A DNA stretch of 59,145 nt from Neorhizobium alkalisoli (GTDB lineage Bacteria; Pseudomonadota; Alphaproteobacteria; Rhizobiales; Rhizobiaceae): positions 1 to 59,145 of the forward strand of contig NZ_PVBN01000019.1 of NCBI RefSeq assembly GCF_002968635.1, given 5' to 3'. Below, one piece after another: positions 41,859 to 51,182 of the stretch. Below the pieces are notes generated by a model. The model did no database searches, was not told the DNA's origin, and was given only the letters and a program-made list of their open reading frames with translations. The position numbers and the translations under genes were made by a program. The stretch's first letter is position 1, and each line of letters starts with the position of its first letter.

Positions 41859-44042
41859 CAGACGGAGCGCATTGATCGTAACCAGCACGGTCGCTCCGGT
41901 ATCAGCCAGAATTGCCGGCCAGAGCCCGGTCACACCCAGAACTGTCGTTACCAGAAAGACCGCCTTCAGGCCGAGAGCAATGGCAATGTTCTGGTGAATG
42001 TTCCGCATTGTACGCTTCGACAGCTCGATCATGTCGGCGATGTCGCCGACGCGGCCGTGCAGTACCGCAGCGTCGGCCGTTTCGAGCGCCACGTCCGTGC
42101 CACCGCCCATGGCGATGCCGATATCCGCCGCGGCAAGCGCCGGCGCATCATTGATCCCGTCACCCACTTTGCCGACCGTAAAGCCTTTTCCCTTCAGGTC
42201 GCCCACGATCCGTCGCTTGTCCTCAGGCATCAGCTCCGCATGCACCTCAATGCCGAGGTCCTTGCCGATCGCACTGGCGGTACGAGCGTTGTCACCGGTC
42301 AGCATGAGTGTTTTGACACCGGCATCGGTCAGCGCTTTCAGTCCGGCCTTTGCGTCGGGCCGCGGCTCGTCGCGCATGGCGATGGCGCCTGCCAGCACGC
42401 CGCCCACGATCAGCACGGACACGGTCTTGCCCTCATCATTGAGGCCGGCGATCTGCCGCCGATGCGCCATGGACAGCGAAACCCGATCTGCCGCTGCTTT
42501 CGGCGACCCCAAGAAGGCCTCCTGGCCTTCGATGACGGCCGTTACTCCCTCGCCACCAAAGGCCTTTGCGCTGCTCGCGCCGGGAATGTCCACTTCATCG
42601 TCCGCCGCCTTGGTGAGAATGGCCATTGCCAGCGGATGGCTGGACCCGGTTTCGAGCGCAGCAGCGATACGCAGAACCTCATCGGCGTTGCGGCCGAAGG
42701 CAATCACATCGGTTACCCGCGGCTTGCCGGCGGTCAGCGTACCGGTTTTGTCGAATGCAATGGCTGTGACCTTGCCCACCGTTTCGAGTACCGCGCCGCC
42801 CTTCATCAGCAGACCGCGTCGGGCGCCGGAGGAAAGCGACGCAGCGATTGCTGCGGGCGTCGAAATGACCAAAGCGCAAGGGCAGCCGATCAGCAGAATC
42901 GCAAGCCCTTTGTAGATCCAGGCATCCCAGGCCCCACCTGCGATGAGCGGCGGCAACACAGCAACCAACCCCGCGACGAGTACGACAGCTGGCGTGTAGT
43001 AGCGTGAAAAGCGGTCGATGAAGCGTTCGGTCGGCGCCTTGCTTTCCTGCGCCTCCTCGACCAACCGCACGATCCGGGCGATCGTATTATCAGCCGAAGC
43101 CGCCGTCACCTCGACGCGTAGCGCCGCATCTCCGTTCACCGTGCCAGCGAAGACCGCATCGCCGACAGTCTTTACAGCCGGTATACTCTCGCCCGTCACC
43201 GGCGCTTCATTGATCGCACTTTCGCCGGCGACGATAACACCGTCCGCAGAGATGCGGTCGCCTGGCCGCACGAGGATGATCGACCCAACGCTAAGATCTT
43301 CTGCCGGCACTTCGCGTGTCTTGCCGTCTGCTTCCAGCAGTGCAGTCTTCGGCACCAGTGCCGTCAGGCTCCGAATGCTCTGGCGCGCTTTGCCGGCCGC
43401 GACGCCTTCCAGAAGCTCGCCGACCAGAAACAGGAAGACTACCGCCGCGGCTTCCTCGGACGCATCGATGATCACCGCTCCGAGCGCGGCGACCGTCATC
43501 AGCATCTCGATCGAGAACGTCGTACCCGCCAATGCAGCCATGACGGCGCGGCGGGCAATCGGTATCAACCCAATGAGCATGGCGGCGACGAAGATATAGG
43601 TATCGTAGGCCGGAACGAGGCGCCCGACCCCGTAAGCTGCTGCCAACGCAATACCCGCAAGGATCGTCAGACGCCCTTTGGCGCTCTTCCACCATGGCCC
43701 TTCGCTTAGGTCGTACCCATGCAATCCTTCGACATTTTTCGTCCCGTGGCTGCCGTGGTCGTGCTTGTCATGATCATGACCACAAGCATGATCCGGCAGC
43801 TCTACCGCGGGGGGCGCCTTCTGCCCAAGGGCGCGCAACGAATAACCAAGGCCGATGACTTTCTTTTCGATGGCCGGCAGGTCGCATGTGCCATCATGAC
43901 TGACCATCATCGTGCCTGCGGCCACAGAAACGGAAACGCCCTCGACCCCTGGTATGCGGCGCACCGCCGTGTCGATCTTTGCTGCGCAACTTGCGCAATC
44001 CATTCCACCGATCTTGTAGCGGGCCTGGTTCTTCGTCGTCAT
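41844..44042 (-). CDS. Heavy-metal P1B-type ATPase (Zn/Cd/Pb exporter, ZntA-like)
   Basis: The 732-residue product begins with a heavy-metal-associated domain (IGGMDCASCAAKIDTAV). A His/Asp-rich segment follows (HACGHDHDKHDHGSHG). The core has the phosphatase motif (VTGESIP), the CPC metal site in LIGCPCALVISTPAA, DKTGTLTAGKPR, HP in GSSHPLAMA and GDGINDAPALAAADIG. CPC plus a Zn-binding His stretch places it in the Zn2+/Cd2+/Pb2+ efflux group. Its 3' end overlaps the convergent glucosidase gene by 15 bases. A MerR-type promoter precedes it. Confidence 0.9.
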   Translation of the reverse strand: MTTKNQARYKIGGMDCASCAAKIDTAVRRIPGVEGVSVSVAAGTMMVSHDGTCDLPAIEKKVIGLGYSLRALGQKAPPAVELPDHACGHDHDKHDHGSHGTKNVEGLHGYDLSEGPWWKSAKGRLTILAGIALAAAYGVGRLVPAYDTYIFVAAMLIGLIPIARRAVMAALAGTTFSIEMLMTVAALGAVIIDASEEAAAVVFLFLVGELLEGVAAGKARQSIRSLTALVPKTALLEADGKTREVPAEDLSVGSIILVRPGDRISADGVIVAGESAINEAPVTGESIPAVKTVGDAVFAGTVNGDAALRVEVTAASADNTIARIVRLVEEAQESKAPTERFIDRFSRYYTPAVVLVAGLVAVLPPLIAGGAWDAWIYKGLAILLIGCPCALVISTPAAIAASLSSGARRGLLMKGGAVLETVGKVTAIAFDKTGTLTAGKPRVTDVIAFGRNADEVLRIAAALETGSSHPLAMAILTKAADDEVDIPGASSAKAFGGEGVTAVIEGQEAFLGSPKAAADRVSLSMAHRRQIAGLNDEGKTVSVLIVGGVLAGAIAMRDEPRPDAKAGLKALTDAGVKTLMLTGDNARTASAIGKDLGIEVHAELMPEDKRRIVGDLKGKGFTVGKVGDGINDAPALAAADIGIAMGGGTDVALETADAAVLHGRVGDIADMIELSKRTMRNIHQNIAIALGLKAVFLVTTVLGVTGLWPAILADTGATVLVTINALRLLRGR

Positions 44043-44070
44043 TTCTCTCTCCGTCTGGGATCGAGCAACC

Positions 44071-44101
44071 TATCTACAACCTCTAGCGACTGGAGCTACA
44101 A
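44071..44101 (-). promoter_or_regulatory. MerR-family operator/promoter for the metal ATPase (19-bp spacer)
   Basis: Read leftward, a -35 element TTGTAG and a -10-like TAGATA are separated by 19 bases. The spacer carries the imperfect dyad CTCCAGTCGCTAGAG. Over-long 19-20 bp spacers with such a dyad are the hallmark of promoters activated by ZntR, CadR or CueR. It lies 29 bases upstream of the ATPase ATG. No merR gene is adjacent. Confidence 0.72.
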
Positions 44102-44157
44102 GCGGTTTATTGAAAAAAATTAGCTGGCGTCCATGGCGACATAGGGCTAGTCCTGTC

Positions 44158-44240
44158 TCCAGACAGGGGCGTCCGGTTTTGCCGGGCTGAGAAGCACCCT
44201 TTGAACCTGAACCAGATCATGCTGGCGGAGGGAGTCGCCC
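44158..44240 (+). ncRNA. TPP riboswitch (thi box) upstream of thiM
   Basis: The conserved thi-box strings are present in order: ACAGGGG, CCGGGCTGAGA, ACCCTTTGAACCTGA, CCAGAT and TGCTGGCGGAGGGAGT. Thiamine pyrophosphate binding to this element lowers expression of the genes behind it. The thiM start follows 50 bases later. Exact expression-platform folding was not worked out. Confidence 0.93.
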
Positions 44241-44291
44241 GGGCTTTTCTGATTTTGCGCCCTGCGTCCGCTCCGCCCGAAAAAGGCGAGG

Positions 44292-45092
44292 ATGCAGATG
44301 ATAGAGACTCCAGGCCAGATTCTAGCGGCCATGCGCCAAAAGAACCCTCTTGTGCAGAACATCACCAATTTCGTGGCTATGAACATCGCGGCCAATGTGA
44401 TGCTCGCGGCCGGTGCCTCGCCAGCCATGGTGCATACGAAGGAGGAAGCCGGGGACTTTGCTCGCATCGCCGCGGCGCTGACGATCAACATCGGCACGCT
44501 TTCGCCGGACTTCCTATCCGGCATGAAGGAAGCGGCAAAAGCGGCCGGCGAGGCCCGCAAGCCCTGGATCCTGGATCCGGTCGCGCATTTTGCTACGGCC
44601 TATCGCAGCGCTGCGGTTGAAGAATTGCTGTCGCTGAAGCCCACGGTCATCCGCGGCAATGCGTCGGAGATCATGGCACTTGCCGGCAGCCAGTCGAGCG
44701 GCCAGGGCGTCGACAGCGGCGACAGAACCGAAAAAGCCGAAGGAGCGGCTGTTGCGCTCGCTCGTCGTCATGTCTGCGTCGTGGCCGTGACTGGCGAACA
44801 GGATTTCGTCACCGATGGTGATCGCTCCGTCCACATCCTGGGCGGCTCCGATCTTATGCCGCGCGTCACCGCATTGGGTTGTTCGCTGACGGCCTTGGTT
44901 GGTGCTTTTGTCGCAGCACGACCAGACCAACCCTTTGACGCAACGGTGGCCGCACTCGCAATGTTCGCGGTGGCGGGCGAGGAAGCCGCCCTCGCCGCCA
45001 GTGGACCTGGTTCCTTCTCTCCGCTTTTCCTCGACGGCCTGGCAGCACTTCTACCCGAGACACTGGATGCCAAGGCGAGGATTGTCGCATGA
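44292..45092 (+). CDS. thiM: Hydroxyethylthiazole kinase
   Basis: The 266-residue product has NPLVQNITNFVAMNIAANVM at the start, the family motif GTLSPDFLSGM, PWILDPVAHFAT, and the ATP-binding and catalytic region LMPRVTALGCSLTALVGAF with its conserved cysteine. It phosphorylates 4-methyl-5-(2-hydroxyethyl)thiazole in thiamine salvage. GAGG precedes the ATG, and the gene overlaps thiE by four bases. Control is by the TPP riboswitch. Confidence 0.94.
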   Translation: MQMIETPGQILAAMRQKNPLVQNITNFVAMNIAANVMLAAGASPAMVHTKEEAGDFARIAAALTINIGTLSPDFLSGMKEAAKAAGEARKPWILDPVAHFATAYRSAAVEELLSLKPTVIRGNASEIMALAGSQSSGQGVDSGDRTEKAEGAAVALARRHVCVVAVTGEQDFVTDGDRSVHILGGSDLMPRVTALGCSLTALVGAFVAARPDQPFDATVAALAMFAVAGEEAALAASGPGSFSPLFLDGLAALLPETLDAKARIVA

Positions 45093-45724
45093 AGGCGTTC
45101 GATCTCTCCGTCTATCTCGTGCTGGACCCTCAGTTGTGCCATAGCCTCGGCATGGTGCAGACGGCTCGGCTTGCCGTGGAGGGTGGTGTCACCATGGTTC
45201 AACTGCGCGACAAGCAGGCCAGCACCGCCCAAATGATCGAAACTGGCCAGGCATTGAAGGCCGTGCTCGCAAGCAGCGGCATCCCATTGATCGTCAACGA
45301 CGACGTTGAAGCTGCAATCGCCATCGGCGCGGAAGGCGTGCATGTGGGACAGAGCGACATGGGGGCGGCCGTAACCCGCCAGCGTGTCGGGCAAGCGATG
45401 ATCCTCGGCGTGTCGGTCGAGACAGAGGAGCTCGCACGGCAGGTCGATCCATCGATCGTCGATTACGTCGGAATAGGCCCGGTCTTCGCAACCCCCACCA
45501 AGCCGGACCACAAGCGGCCAATCGGCTTCGATGGATTGGCGCGCATCGTGGCTGCCGCTTCAGTGCCGGCGGTTGCTATCGGAGGCCTCAAGGCGGAACA
45601 TGCCGGCAAGGCGCTGGCTGCCGGCGCCCAGGGGATCGCCGTGGTCTCCGCCATTTGCGGTCAGCAGGACCCGAAACAAGCTGCCCGAAGAATAGCCGAA
45701 GAGATCAAAAAGGTGCGCGCATGA
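45089..45724 (+). CDS. thiE: Thiamine phosphate synthase
   Basis: The 211-residue TIM-barrel product has VTMVQLRDKQAS, LIVNDDVEAAIAIGAEGVHVG and the phosphate-binding DYVGIGPVFATPTKPDHKRP, with AIGGL near the end. It joins hydroxymethylpyrimidine diphosphate and thiazole phosphate to give thiamine phosphate. It is coupled to thiM upstream and thiD downstream by four-base overlaps. Confidence 0.94.
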   Translation: MKAFDLSVYLVLDPQLCHSLGMVQTARLAVEGGVTMVQLRDKQASTAQMIETGQALKAVLASSGIPLIVNDDVEAAIAIGAEGVHVGQSDMGAAVTRQRVGQAMILGVSVETEELARQVDPSIVDYVGIGPVFATPTKPDHKRPIGFDGLARIVAAASVPAVAIGGLKAEHAGKALAAGAQGIAVVSAICGQQDPKQAARRIAEEIKKVRA

Positions 45725-46542
45725 TCCGCAATGTTCTGTCCATCGCAGGCTCGGATCCTTCAGGTGGCGCCGGCATCCAGGCCGATCTCAAAACCTTCTC
45801 GGCGCGTGGCACCTTTGGAATGGCCGTCCTCACCGCATTGACCGCACAAAACACCACCGGGGTGACAGGGATCCATCTCGTTCCGCCCACTTTCGTGGCC
45901 GAGCAGATCCAGGCCATCTTTGCCGACATCAGGGTCGATGCGGTCAAGATCGGCATGATCGCCAATGCCCAAATCGCCGAAGCTGTCGCAGATGCGCTTC
46001 GTCCCTATCATGACAATCTGCCAATCGTGCTCGATCCCGTCATGGTCGCCAAAGGCGGAGCATCACTTCTGGCACCCGATGCGGTCGAAGTCCTGGTCCA
46101 TCGGCTGGTGCCCATCTCCACGTTGGTTACGCCCAATCTGCCGGAGGCGGCAGCCCTTTTACGGGAGCCGATTGCAGTCAACCGCGCAGACATGGTCGAG
46201 CAGGCCGAGCGGTTGCTCCGGCTGGGGCCAAAGGCAGTATTGGTTAAGGGTGGTCATCTTGAAGCAGCCGAAAGCCCGGACATCCTGGCCGACATGAACG
46301 GTCGCCACTGGTTCGACGGTGTTCGGGTTCCCACGCAAAACACCCATGGCACAGGTTGCACCTTGTCCAGCGCGATAGCCGCCGAGCTCGCAAAGGGCGC
46401 TCCGCTCGCCGAGGCCGTGTCCACCGCCAAGGTCTATCTCGCGAGCGCCATAGCCGCGGCCGGCAGGCTCAGCGTCGGCAACGGCCATGGACCTGTTCAG
46501 CACTTCCATGCCCTGTGGGCTGAACACGAACAGTCGAACTAG
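45721..46542 (+). CDS. thiD: Hydroxymethylpyrimidine/phosphomethylpyrimidine kinase
   Basis: The product has 273 residues from MIRNVLSIAGSDPSGGAGIQ, the diagnostic opening. It also contains KTFSARGTFGMAVLTALTAQ, ILDPVMVAKGG-type text (VLDPVMVAKGG) and the ribokinase-fold anion hole NTHGTGCTLSSAIAA. It phosphorylates hydroxymethylpyrimidine twice for thiamine synthesis. It closes the salvage operon thiM-thiE-thiD and converges on the hutD-like gene. Confidence 0.94.
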   Translation: MIRNVLSIAGSDPSGGAGIQADLKTFSARGTFGMAVLTALTAQNTTGVTGIHLVPPTFVAEQIQAIFADIRVDAVKIGMIANAQIAEAVADALRPYHDNLPIVLDPVMVAKGGASLLAPDAVEVLVHRLVPISTLVTPNLPEAAALLREPIAVNRADMVEQAERLLRLGPKAVLVKGGHLEAAESPDILADMNGRHWFDGVRVPTQNTHGTGCTLSSAIAAELAKGAPLAEAVSTAKVYLASAIAAAGRLSVGNGHGPVQHFHALWAEHEQSN

Positions 46543-46570
46543 CTTGGGCAAGCCGATCGACAGCTTCACC

Positions 46571-47152
46571 TCAAGGCAGAAGCTCCATTTCGATGAAGTA
46601 AATGACACTGCCCCGCTCGGCGGTCAGGTGAACATTCACATTCGCAACGATCGAGCAAAGGACGTCTTGTCCTTCCGCCGCAAGCTCGATTCCATCCACC
46701 CTGACTGTACAGGCGCCCGTAAAGACGATCGCGGATAGTGCCTTAACGCTACTGAGTACAAGGGAACCGTCAAAGGCATATCGTTGCACTCGATGCCATG
46801 CGTGGCCGCGAAACGTCATGACGTTGAGGTCGGTGATCGGGCCGGCCAAACACCGCGCGGAGACCTCACTATCGCCGGAGAATGGAAAGGGGTCGCACAA
46901 TGCCCGCATTTCAGGTTGCTTGACGCCATCCACCTTCAGCTGCATACCGTCGCCGGCAAGGACCACGATCGTCCGGTCAATGCCGGGAAAGGGCGAGAAA
47001 TCACTCTCGCCCTCCACTGTCGCCAGGCTGATGCGCCATAGAAAACGGCCGGCTGGATCGCCAGGCAAGGGTTCGGAGGCCACCTCGCGGGTGACGCCCT
47101 TGCCATTTTTCCAGGGCATGGCCCTATGCCTGTCTGCTTTGAGAAGATGCAT
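46571..47152 (-). CDS. hutD: HutD-family protein
   Basis: The 193-residue cupin-type product has MPWKNGKGVTREVASEP, RFLWRISLATVEGESDFSPF, PGIDRTIVVLAGDGM and the late LNVMTFRGHAWHRVQRY, all typical of HutD. HutD accompanies hut operons and has been proposed to limit operon output; it is not an enzyme of the pathway. The start was chosen at ATG 47152 behind CCGGAG. It begins eight bases after the hutU stop, so it is the last gene of the leftward hut unit. Confidence 0.85.
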   Translation of the reverse strand: MHLLKADRHRAMPWKNGKGVTREVASEPLPGDPAGRFLWRISLATVEGESDFSPFPGIDRTIVVLAGDGMQLKVDGVKQPEMRALCDPFPFSGDSEVSARCLAGPITDLNVMTFRGHAWHRVQRYAFDGSLVLSSVKALSAIVFTGACTVRVDGIELAAEGQDVLCSIVANVNVHLTAERGSVIYFIEMELLP

Positions 47153-47160
47153 CTCCGGTC

Positions 47161-48834
47161 CTAGTTGCCGAGAATGCCCGGCAGACGCAGGCCCTTTTCC
47201 TTCGCGCATTCGAGCGCGATCTCGTAACCCGCGTCCGCATGGCGCATTACGCCGGTGGCCGGATCGTTCCAAAGAACCCGCTCCAGGCGCTTCGCAGCGT
47301 CGTCGGACCCGTCGGCGCAGATGACGACACCCGAATGCTGAGAGAAACCCATGCCGACGCCGCCGCCGTGGTGCAGTGAGACCCATGTCGCGCCGGAGGC
47401 GCAGTTCAGCAGGGCATTGAGAAGCGGCCAGTCGGACACCGCGTCCGATCCGTCCTTCATGGCTTCCGTCTCGCGGTTCGGTGAAGCAACCGAACCGCTG
47501 TCAAGGTGATCACGGCCGATGACAACAGGCGCCTTCAGCTCACCATTCTTGACCATTTCGTTGAAGGCCAGCGCCAGGCGGTGACGATCGCCCAGACCCA
47601 CCCAGCATATGCGCGCCGGCAGACCTTGGAAGGCGATGCGCTCGCGGGCCATGTCCAGCCAGTTGTGCAGGTGCTTGTTGTCCGGCAGCAATTCCTTCAC
47701 CTTCGCATCGGTCTTGTAGATGTCCTCCGGGTCGCCGGAGAGTGCTGCCCAACGGAAGGGCCCGATCCCACGGCAAAACAGCGGGCGGATATAGGCAGGC
47801 ACAAAGCCCGGAAAAGCAAAGGCGTTTTCCAGCCCCTCTTCCTTGGCAACCTGGCGGATATTGTTGCCGTAATCGAGCGTCGGAACGCCTGAGTTCCAAA
47901 AATCGACCATGGCCGCGACATGGATCTTCATCGAGGCCCGGGCAGCGGTTTCAACCGCCTTCGGATCGCTTTCCTGCTTCGCCCGCCACTCGGCGACCGT
48001 CCAGCCGATCGGCAGATAGCCATGAATCGGGTCATGAGCCGAGGTCTGGTCAGTCACGATGTCGGGTTTAACGCCGCGGCGAACCAGTTCGGGGAAAATC
48101 TCGGCAGCATTGCCGATAAGGCCGACAGACTTGGCTTCCCCAGCCTTGGTCCATTGGTCGATCAGCGCGAGCGCTTCATCCAACGTATGCGCCTTGGCAT
48201 CGACATAACGGGTGCGCAGGCGGAAGTCGACGCGTGTCTCATCGCATTCGACGGCGAGGCAGCAGGCGCCGGCCATGACGGCCGCAAGCGGCTGGGCTCC
48301 GCCCATGCCGCCGAGACCGCCGGTCAAGATCCACTTTCCCTTCAGGTTGCCGCCATAGTGTTGGCGGCCGGCTTCCACGAAGGTCTCGTATGTTCCCTGT
48401 ACGATGCCTTGCGTGCCGATATAGATCCAGGAACCAGCCGTCATCTGGCCATACATGGCCAAACCCTTGCGGTCGAGTTCGTTGAAATGTTCCCAGGTTG
48501 CCCAATGCGGGACAAGGTTCGAATTGGCGATCAGAACACGCGGCGCGTCCTTGTGCGTGCGGAACACACCGACCGGCTTGCCGGACTGCACGACAAGAGT
48601 TTCCTCCTCCGTCAGCGTCTTCAGCGTTGCGACGATGCGGTCGAAATCCTCCCAGGTGCGAGCGGCACGGCCGATACCGCCATAGACCACCAGTTCATGC
48701 GGACGTTCGGCAACGTCCGGATCGAGGTTGTTCATCAGCATGCGCAGCGGCGCTTCGGTCATCCAGCTTTTGGCGTTCAACTCGGTGCCTTGCGGTGCAC
48801 GGACTTCGCGGATGTTGTGGCGTGGGTTGCTCAT
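47161..48834 (-). CDS. hutU: Urocanate hydratase (urocanase)
   Basis: The 557-residue product is of typical length. It has the NAD-binding KWILTGGLGGMGGAQPLA, the conserved CRGIGPFRWAALSGDPEDI with the active-site cysteine region, VTDQTSAHDPIHGYLP and the closing HHGGGVGMGFSQHSG. It adds water to urocanate, giving imidazolonepropionate, the second step of histidine breakdown. Its ATG is one base beyond the hutG stop, so the genes are co-translated. Confidence 0.96.
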   Translation of the reverse strand: MSNPRHNIREVRAPQGTELNAKSWMTEAPLRMLMNNLDPDVAERPHELVVYGGIGRAARTWEDFDRIVATLKTLTEEETLVVQSGKPVGVFRTHKDAPRVLIANSNLVPHWATWEHFNELDRKGLAMYGQMTAGSWIYIGTQGIVQGTYETFVEAGRQHYGGNLKGKWILTGGLGGMGGAQPLAAVMAGACCLAVECDETRVDFRLRTRYVDAKAHTLDEALALIDQWTKAGEAKSVGLIGNAAEIFPELVRRGVKPDIVTDQTSAHDPIHGYLPIGWTVAEWRAKQESDPKAVETAARASMKIHVAAMVDFWNSGVPTLDYGNNIRQVAKEEGLENAFAFPGFVPAYIRPLFCRGIGPFRWAALSGDPEDIYKTDAKVKELLPDNKHLHNWLDMARERIAFQGLPARICWVGLGDRHRLALAFNEMVKNGELKAPVVIGRDHLDSGSVASPNRETEAMKDGSDAVSDWPLLNALLNCASGATWVSLHHGGGVGMGFSQHSGVVICADGSDDAAKRLERVLWNDPATGVMRHADAGYEIALECAKEKGLRLPGILGN

Positions 48835-48835
48835 C

Positions 48836-49645
48836 TTAATTTCCCTTGGTCTTCAATTGATCCGCAACGGACTCAATGCGTGTCAGGAGCTCTTTCAGGT
48901 GTAAGCGCAGCTGCTCGGCCTTCTTCTCGTCATAGGCGAAGGGTGGTTCTTCGGTGGCCAGATGTGAAATCTGCGAAAGCTCCATCTGGATCGCATGGAC
49001 GCCCGTTTCCGGCCGGCCGTAGTGGCGGGTCGTCCAGCCCCCCTTGAAGCGGCCGTTGACTATTGCCGTGTAGCCTTCGGCGGACCGGGCCACCTCGACG
49101 GCAGCCGCCTCGATACGAGGATCGCAAGTACGGCCCATATCCGTGCCGATGTTGAAATCGGGCAGCCGTCCTTCAAACAGGAACGGAATGAGTGAACGAA
49201 TGGAATGGCAATCATAGAGCACGGCGACACCATGAATTGCCTGGACGCGTTCGATCTCGGCAAGAAGGGCTGCGTGATATGGAGCGTGAAAGTGTTGCAG
49301 CCGATAGTCGGTGTCGGCCTTGGTCGGTTCCCCGCCTGGTTTCCAGATGGGCTTCCCGTCGAAGTCCGTTTCGGGGATCAGACCCGTCGTATTCTGGCCC
49401 GGGTACAGGCTCGTTCCGGTGGGATCGCGGTTGGCATCGATCACATAGCGATGGAAGGTCGCCCGCACTGTCGTCACCTGGGGCAGCAGGCCGGAATAGA
49501 GATTGTGGATGTGCCAGTCGGTGTCCGCCAGCAACCGTCCGTTCTCGTTCAGACGCCCACGAACGTCCGGTGGAACCTCTGTCCCTGTGTGGGGGAAAGC
49601 GAGAATGACCGGGGATGTGCCCTGAATGATTTCGAAGACCGCCAT
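48836..49645 (-). CDS. hutG: N-formylglutamate deformylase
   Basis: The 269-residue product has FAFPHTG-type text (ILAFPHTGTEVP), a zinc-ligand set including VLYDCHSIRSLIPFLFEG and the central DANRDPTGTSLYPGQNTTGL. These are typical of the FGase family. It converts N-formylglutamate to glutamate and formate, the last step after HutF. The start MAVFEIIQG lies next to the hutH stop. Confidence 0.92.
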   Translation of the reverse strand: MAVFEIIQGTSPVILAFPHTGTEVPPDVRGRLNENGRLLADTDWHIHNLYSGLLPQVTTVRATFHRYVIDANRDPTGTSLYPGQNTTGLIPETDFDGKPIWKPGGEPTKADTDYRLQHFHAPYHAALLAEIERVQAIHGVAVLYDCHSIRSLIPFLFEGRLPDFNIGTDMGRTCDPRIEAAAVEVARSAEGYTAIVNGRFKGGWTTRHYGRPETGVHAIQMELSQISHLATEEPPFAYDEKKAEQLRLHLKELLTRIESVADQLKTKGN

Positions 49646-49646
49646 G

Positions 49647-51182
49647 TCAGCCCTCCAATCCCGGAAGCAGACCGTCCGAGACGCTGGCGGCAAGTGACCC
49701 GTCCGCCACGAGAGCACTTGCCGCAGCAAGATCCGGCGCCATGAAGCGGTCCTCTTCGAGGGTCCGAACGACCGCGCGCAAAGTGGCAACTGCGTTCTGC
49801 AGCTCCGGCCCGGTGGTCAGCGGTGCGCGGAAATCCACCCCTTGCGCCGCAGTCACTGCTTCGATGCCAATGATGCCGAAGAGGTTCTCCGTCATCTGCA
49901 GTAGTCGGCGGGCACCGTGGCAGGCCATGGAAACGTGGTCTTCCTGGTTGGCCGAAGTAGGTGTCGAATCCACCGAGGCGGGATGAGCCATCTGCTTGTT
50001 TTCGCTCATCAGGGCAGCCGACGTGACTTCGGCAATCATCAGGCCGGAATTCAACCCCGGCTTCTTGGCCAGGAAGGCCGGAAGACCGTAGGAAAGGGCC
50101 GGATCAACCAAAAGCGCTATGCGGCGCTGAGCGATCGCGCCGATTTCGCAAACGGCAATGGCGATCTGGTCTGCGGCAAAGGCCACCGGTTCGGCATGGA
50201 AATTGCCCCCGGAAACGACGCTGTCGTCGGATAGAACCAGCGGGTTGTCGGTGACGGCATTGGCCTCGATTTCGAGCGTCCGGCCGGCCATGCGCAGCAA
50301 ATCCAGGCAAGCACCGTCGACTTGCGGCTGGCAGCGGATGCAGTATGGATCCTGCACTCGCTCGTCACCCTGCAGATGGCTTTCCCGGATGACCGAGCCG
50401 GCGAGCAGGCCACGCAGTGCCGTAGCCGTATCGATCTGGCCCCTGTGGCCACGCAACATGTGAATGTCGGCTATAAATGGTGCGGACGAACCCATCGCCG
50501 CGTCGGTCGAAAGCGCGCCGGTGATCAAAGCGGCCTGAGCGGCCCGATGGGCGCGAAAAAGGCCGGCAAGCGCCAGAGCCGTCGAAACCTGAGTGCCGTT
50601 GATCAGCGCAAGCCCTTCCTTGGCGGCAAGAATGACCGGGGTCAGCCCGGCGCGCTCCAGTGCGACACCGCCCGGCAGCCGTTCGCCTTCAAAAAAGGCT
50701 TCGGCCTCGCCCATCATTACCGCCGCCATATGCGCGAGCGGCGCCAGGTCCCCGGATGCGCCGACAGATCCTTTTTCCGGGATCAGCGGTATCACTCCCT
50801 TTTCCAGCATATCCTCGATCAGGCGCACCAGTTCGAGCCGCACGCCGGAAGCGCCACGGCCAAGCGACACCAGCTTCAGCGCCATGATGAGGCGGACGAT
50901 GTTTTCCGGCAGCGGCACGCCAACCCCGCAGCAATGCGACAAGATCAGATTGCGCTGCAGCGTTGCCGTATCGCTGGCGTCGATCTTGATCGATGCCAGT
51001 TTTCCAAACCCGGTGTTGACGCCATAGACCGGTTCGTTGCCGGCTGCGATGGTGGCAATCCGGGCAGCCGCGCGTTCAATGCCAGCATCAAAGCTGCGAT
51101 CCAGTACGGCACGCCCGGTATTCCAGTAGATCGTCGCCAGTTCGGCCAGGGAAACCCGACCGGGATGAAGTGTGATCGTCAC
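49647..51182 (-). CDS. hutH: Histidine ammonia-lyase
   Basis: The 511-residue product contains the cofactor-forming triad Ala142-Ser143-Gly144 in KGSVGASGDLAPLAH, Tyr53 in VYGVNTGFG, Asn195 in LINGTQ, Tyr280 in VQDPYCIRCQPQ and Glu in ANQEDHVSM. All match the known catalytic set. It deaminates histidine to urocanate, the first step. It starts with GTG overlapping the hutI stop. Confidence 0.96.
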   Translation of the reverse strand: MTITLHPGRVSLAELATIYWNTGRAVLDRSFDAGIERAAARIATIAAGNEPVYGVNTGFGKLASIKIDASDTATLQRNLILSHCCGVGVPLPENIVRLIMALKLVSLGRGASGVRLELVRLIEDMLEKGVIPLIPEKGSVGASGDLAPLAHMAAVMMGEAEAFFEGERLPGGVALERAGLTPVILAAKEGLALINGTQVSTALALAGLFRAHRAAQAALITGALSTDAAMGSSAPFIADIHMLRGHRGQIDTATALRGLLAGSVIRESHLQGDERVQDPYCIRCQPQVDGACLDLLRMAGRTLEIEANAVTDNPLVLSDDSVVSGGNFHAEPVAFAADQIAIAVCEIGAIAQRRIALLVDPALSYGLPAFLAKKPGLNSGLMIAEVTSAALMSENKQMAHPASVDSTPTSANQEDHVSMACHGARRLLQMTENLFGIIGIEAVTAAQGVDFRAPLTTGPELQNAVATLRAVVRTLEEDRFMAPDLAAASALVADGSLAASVSDGLLPGLEG

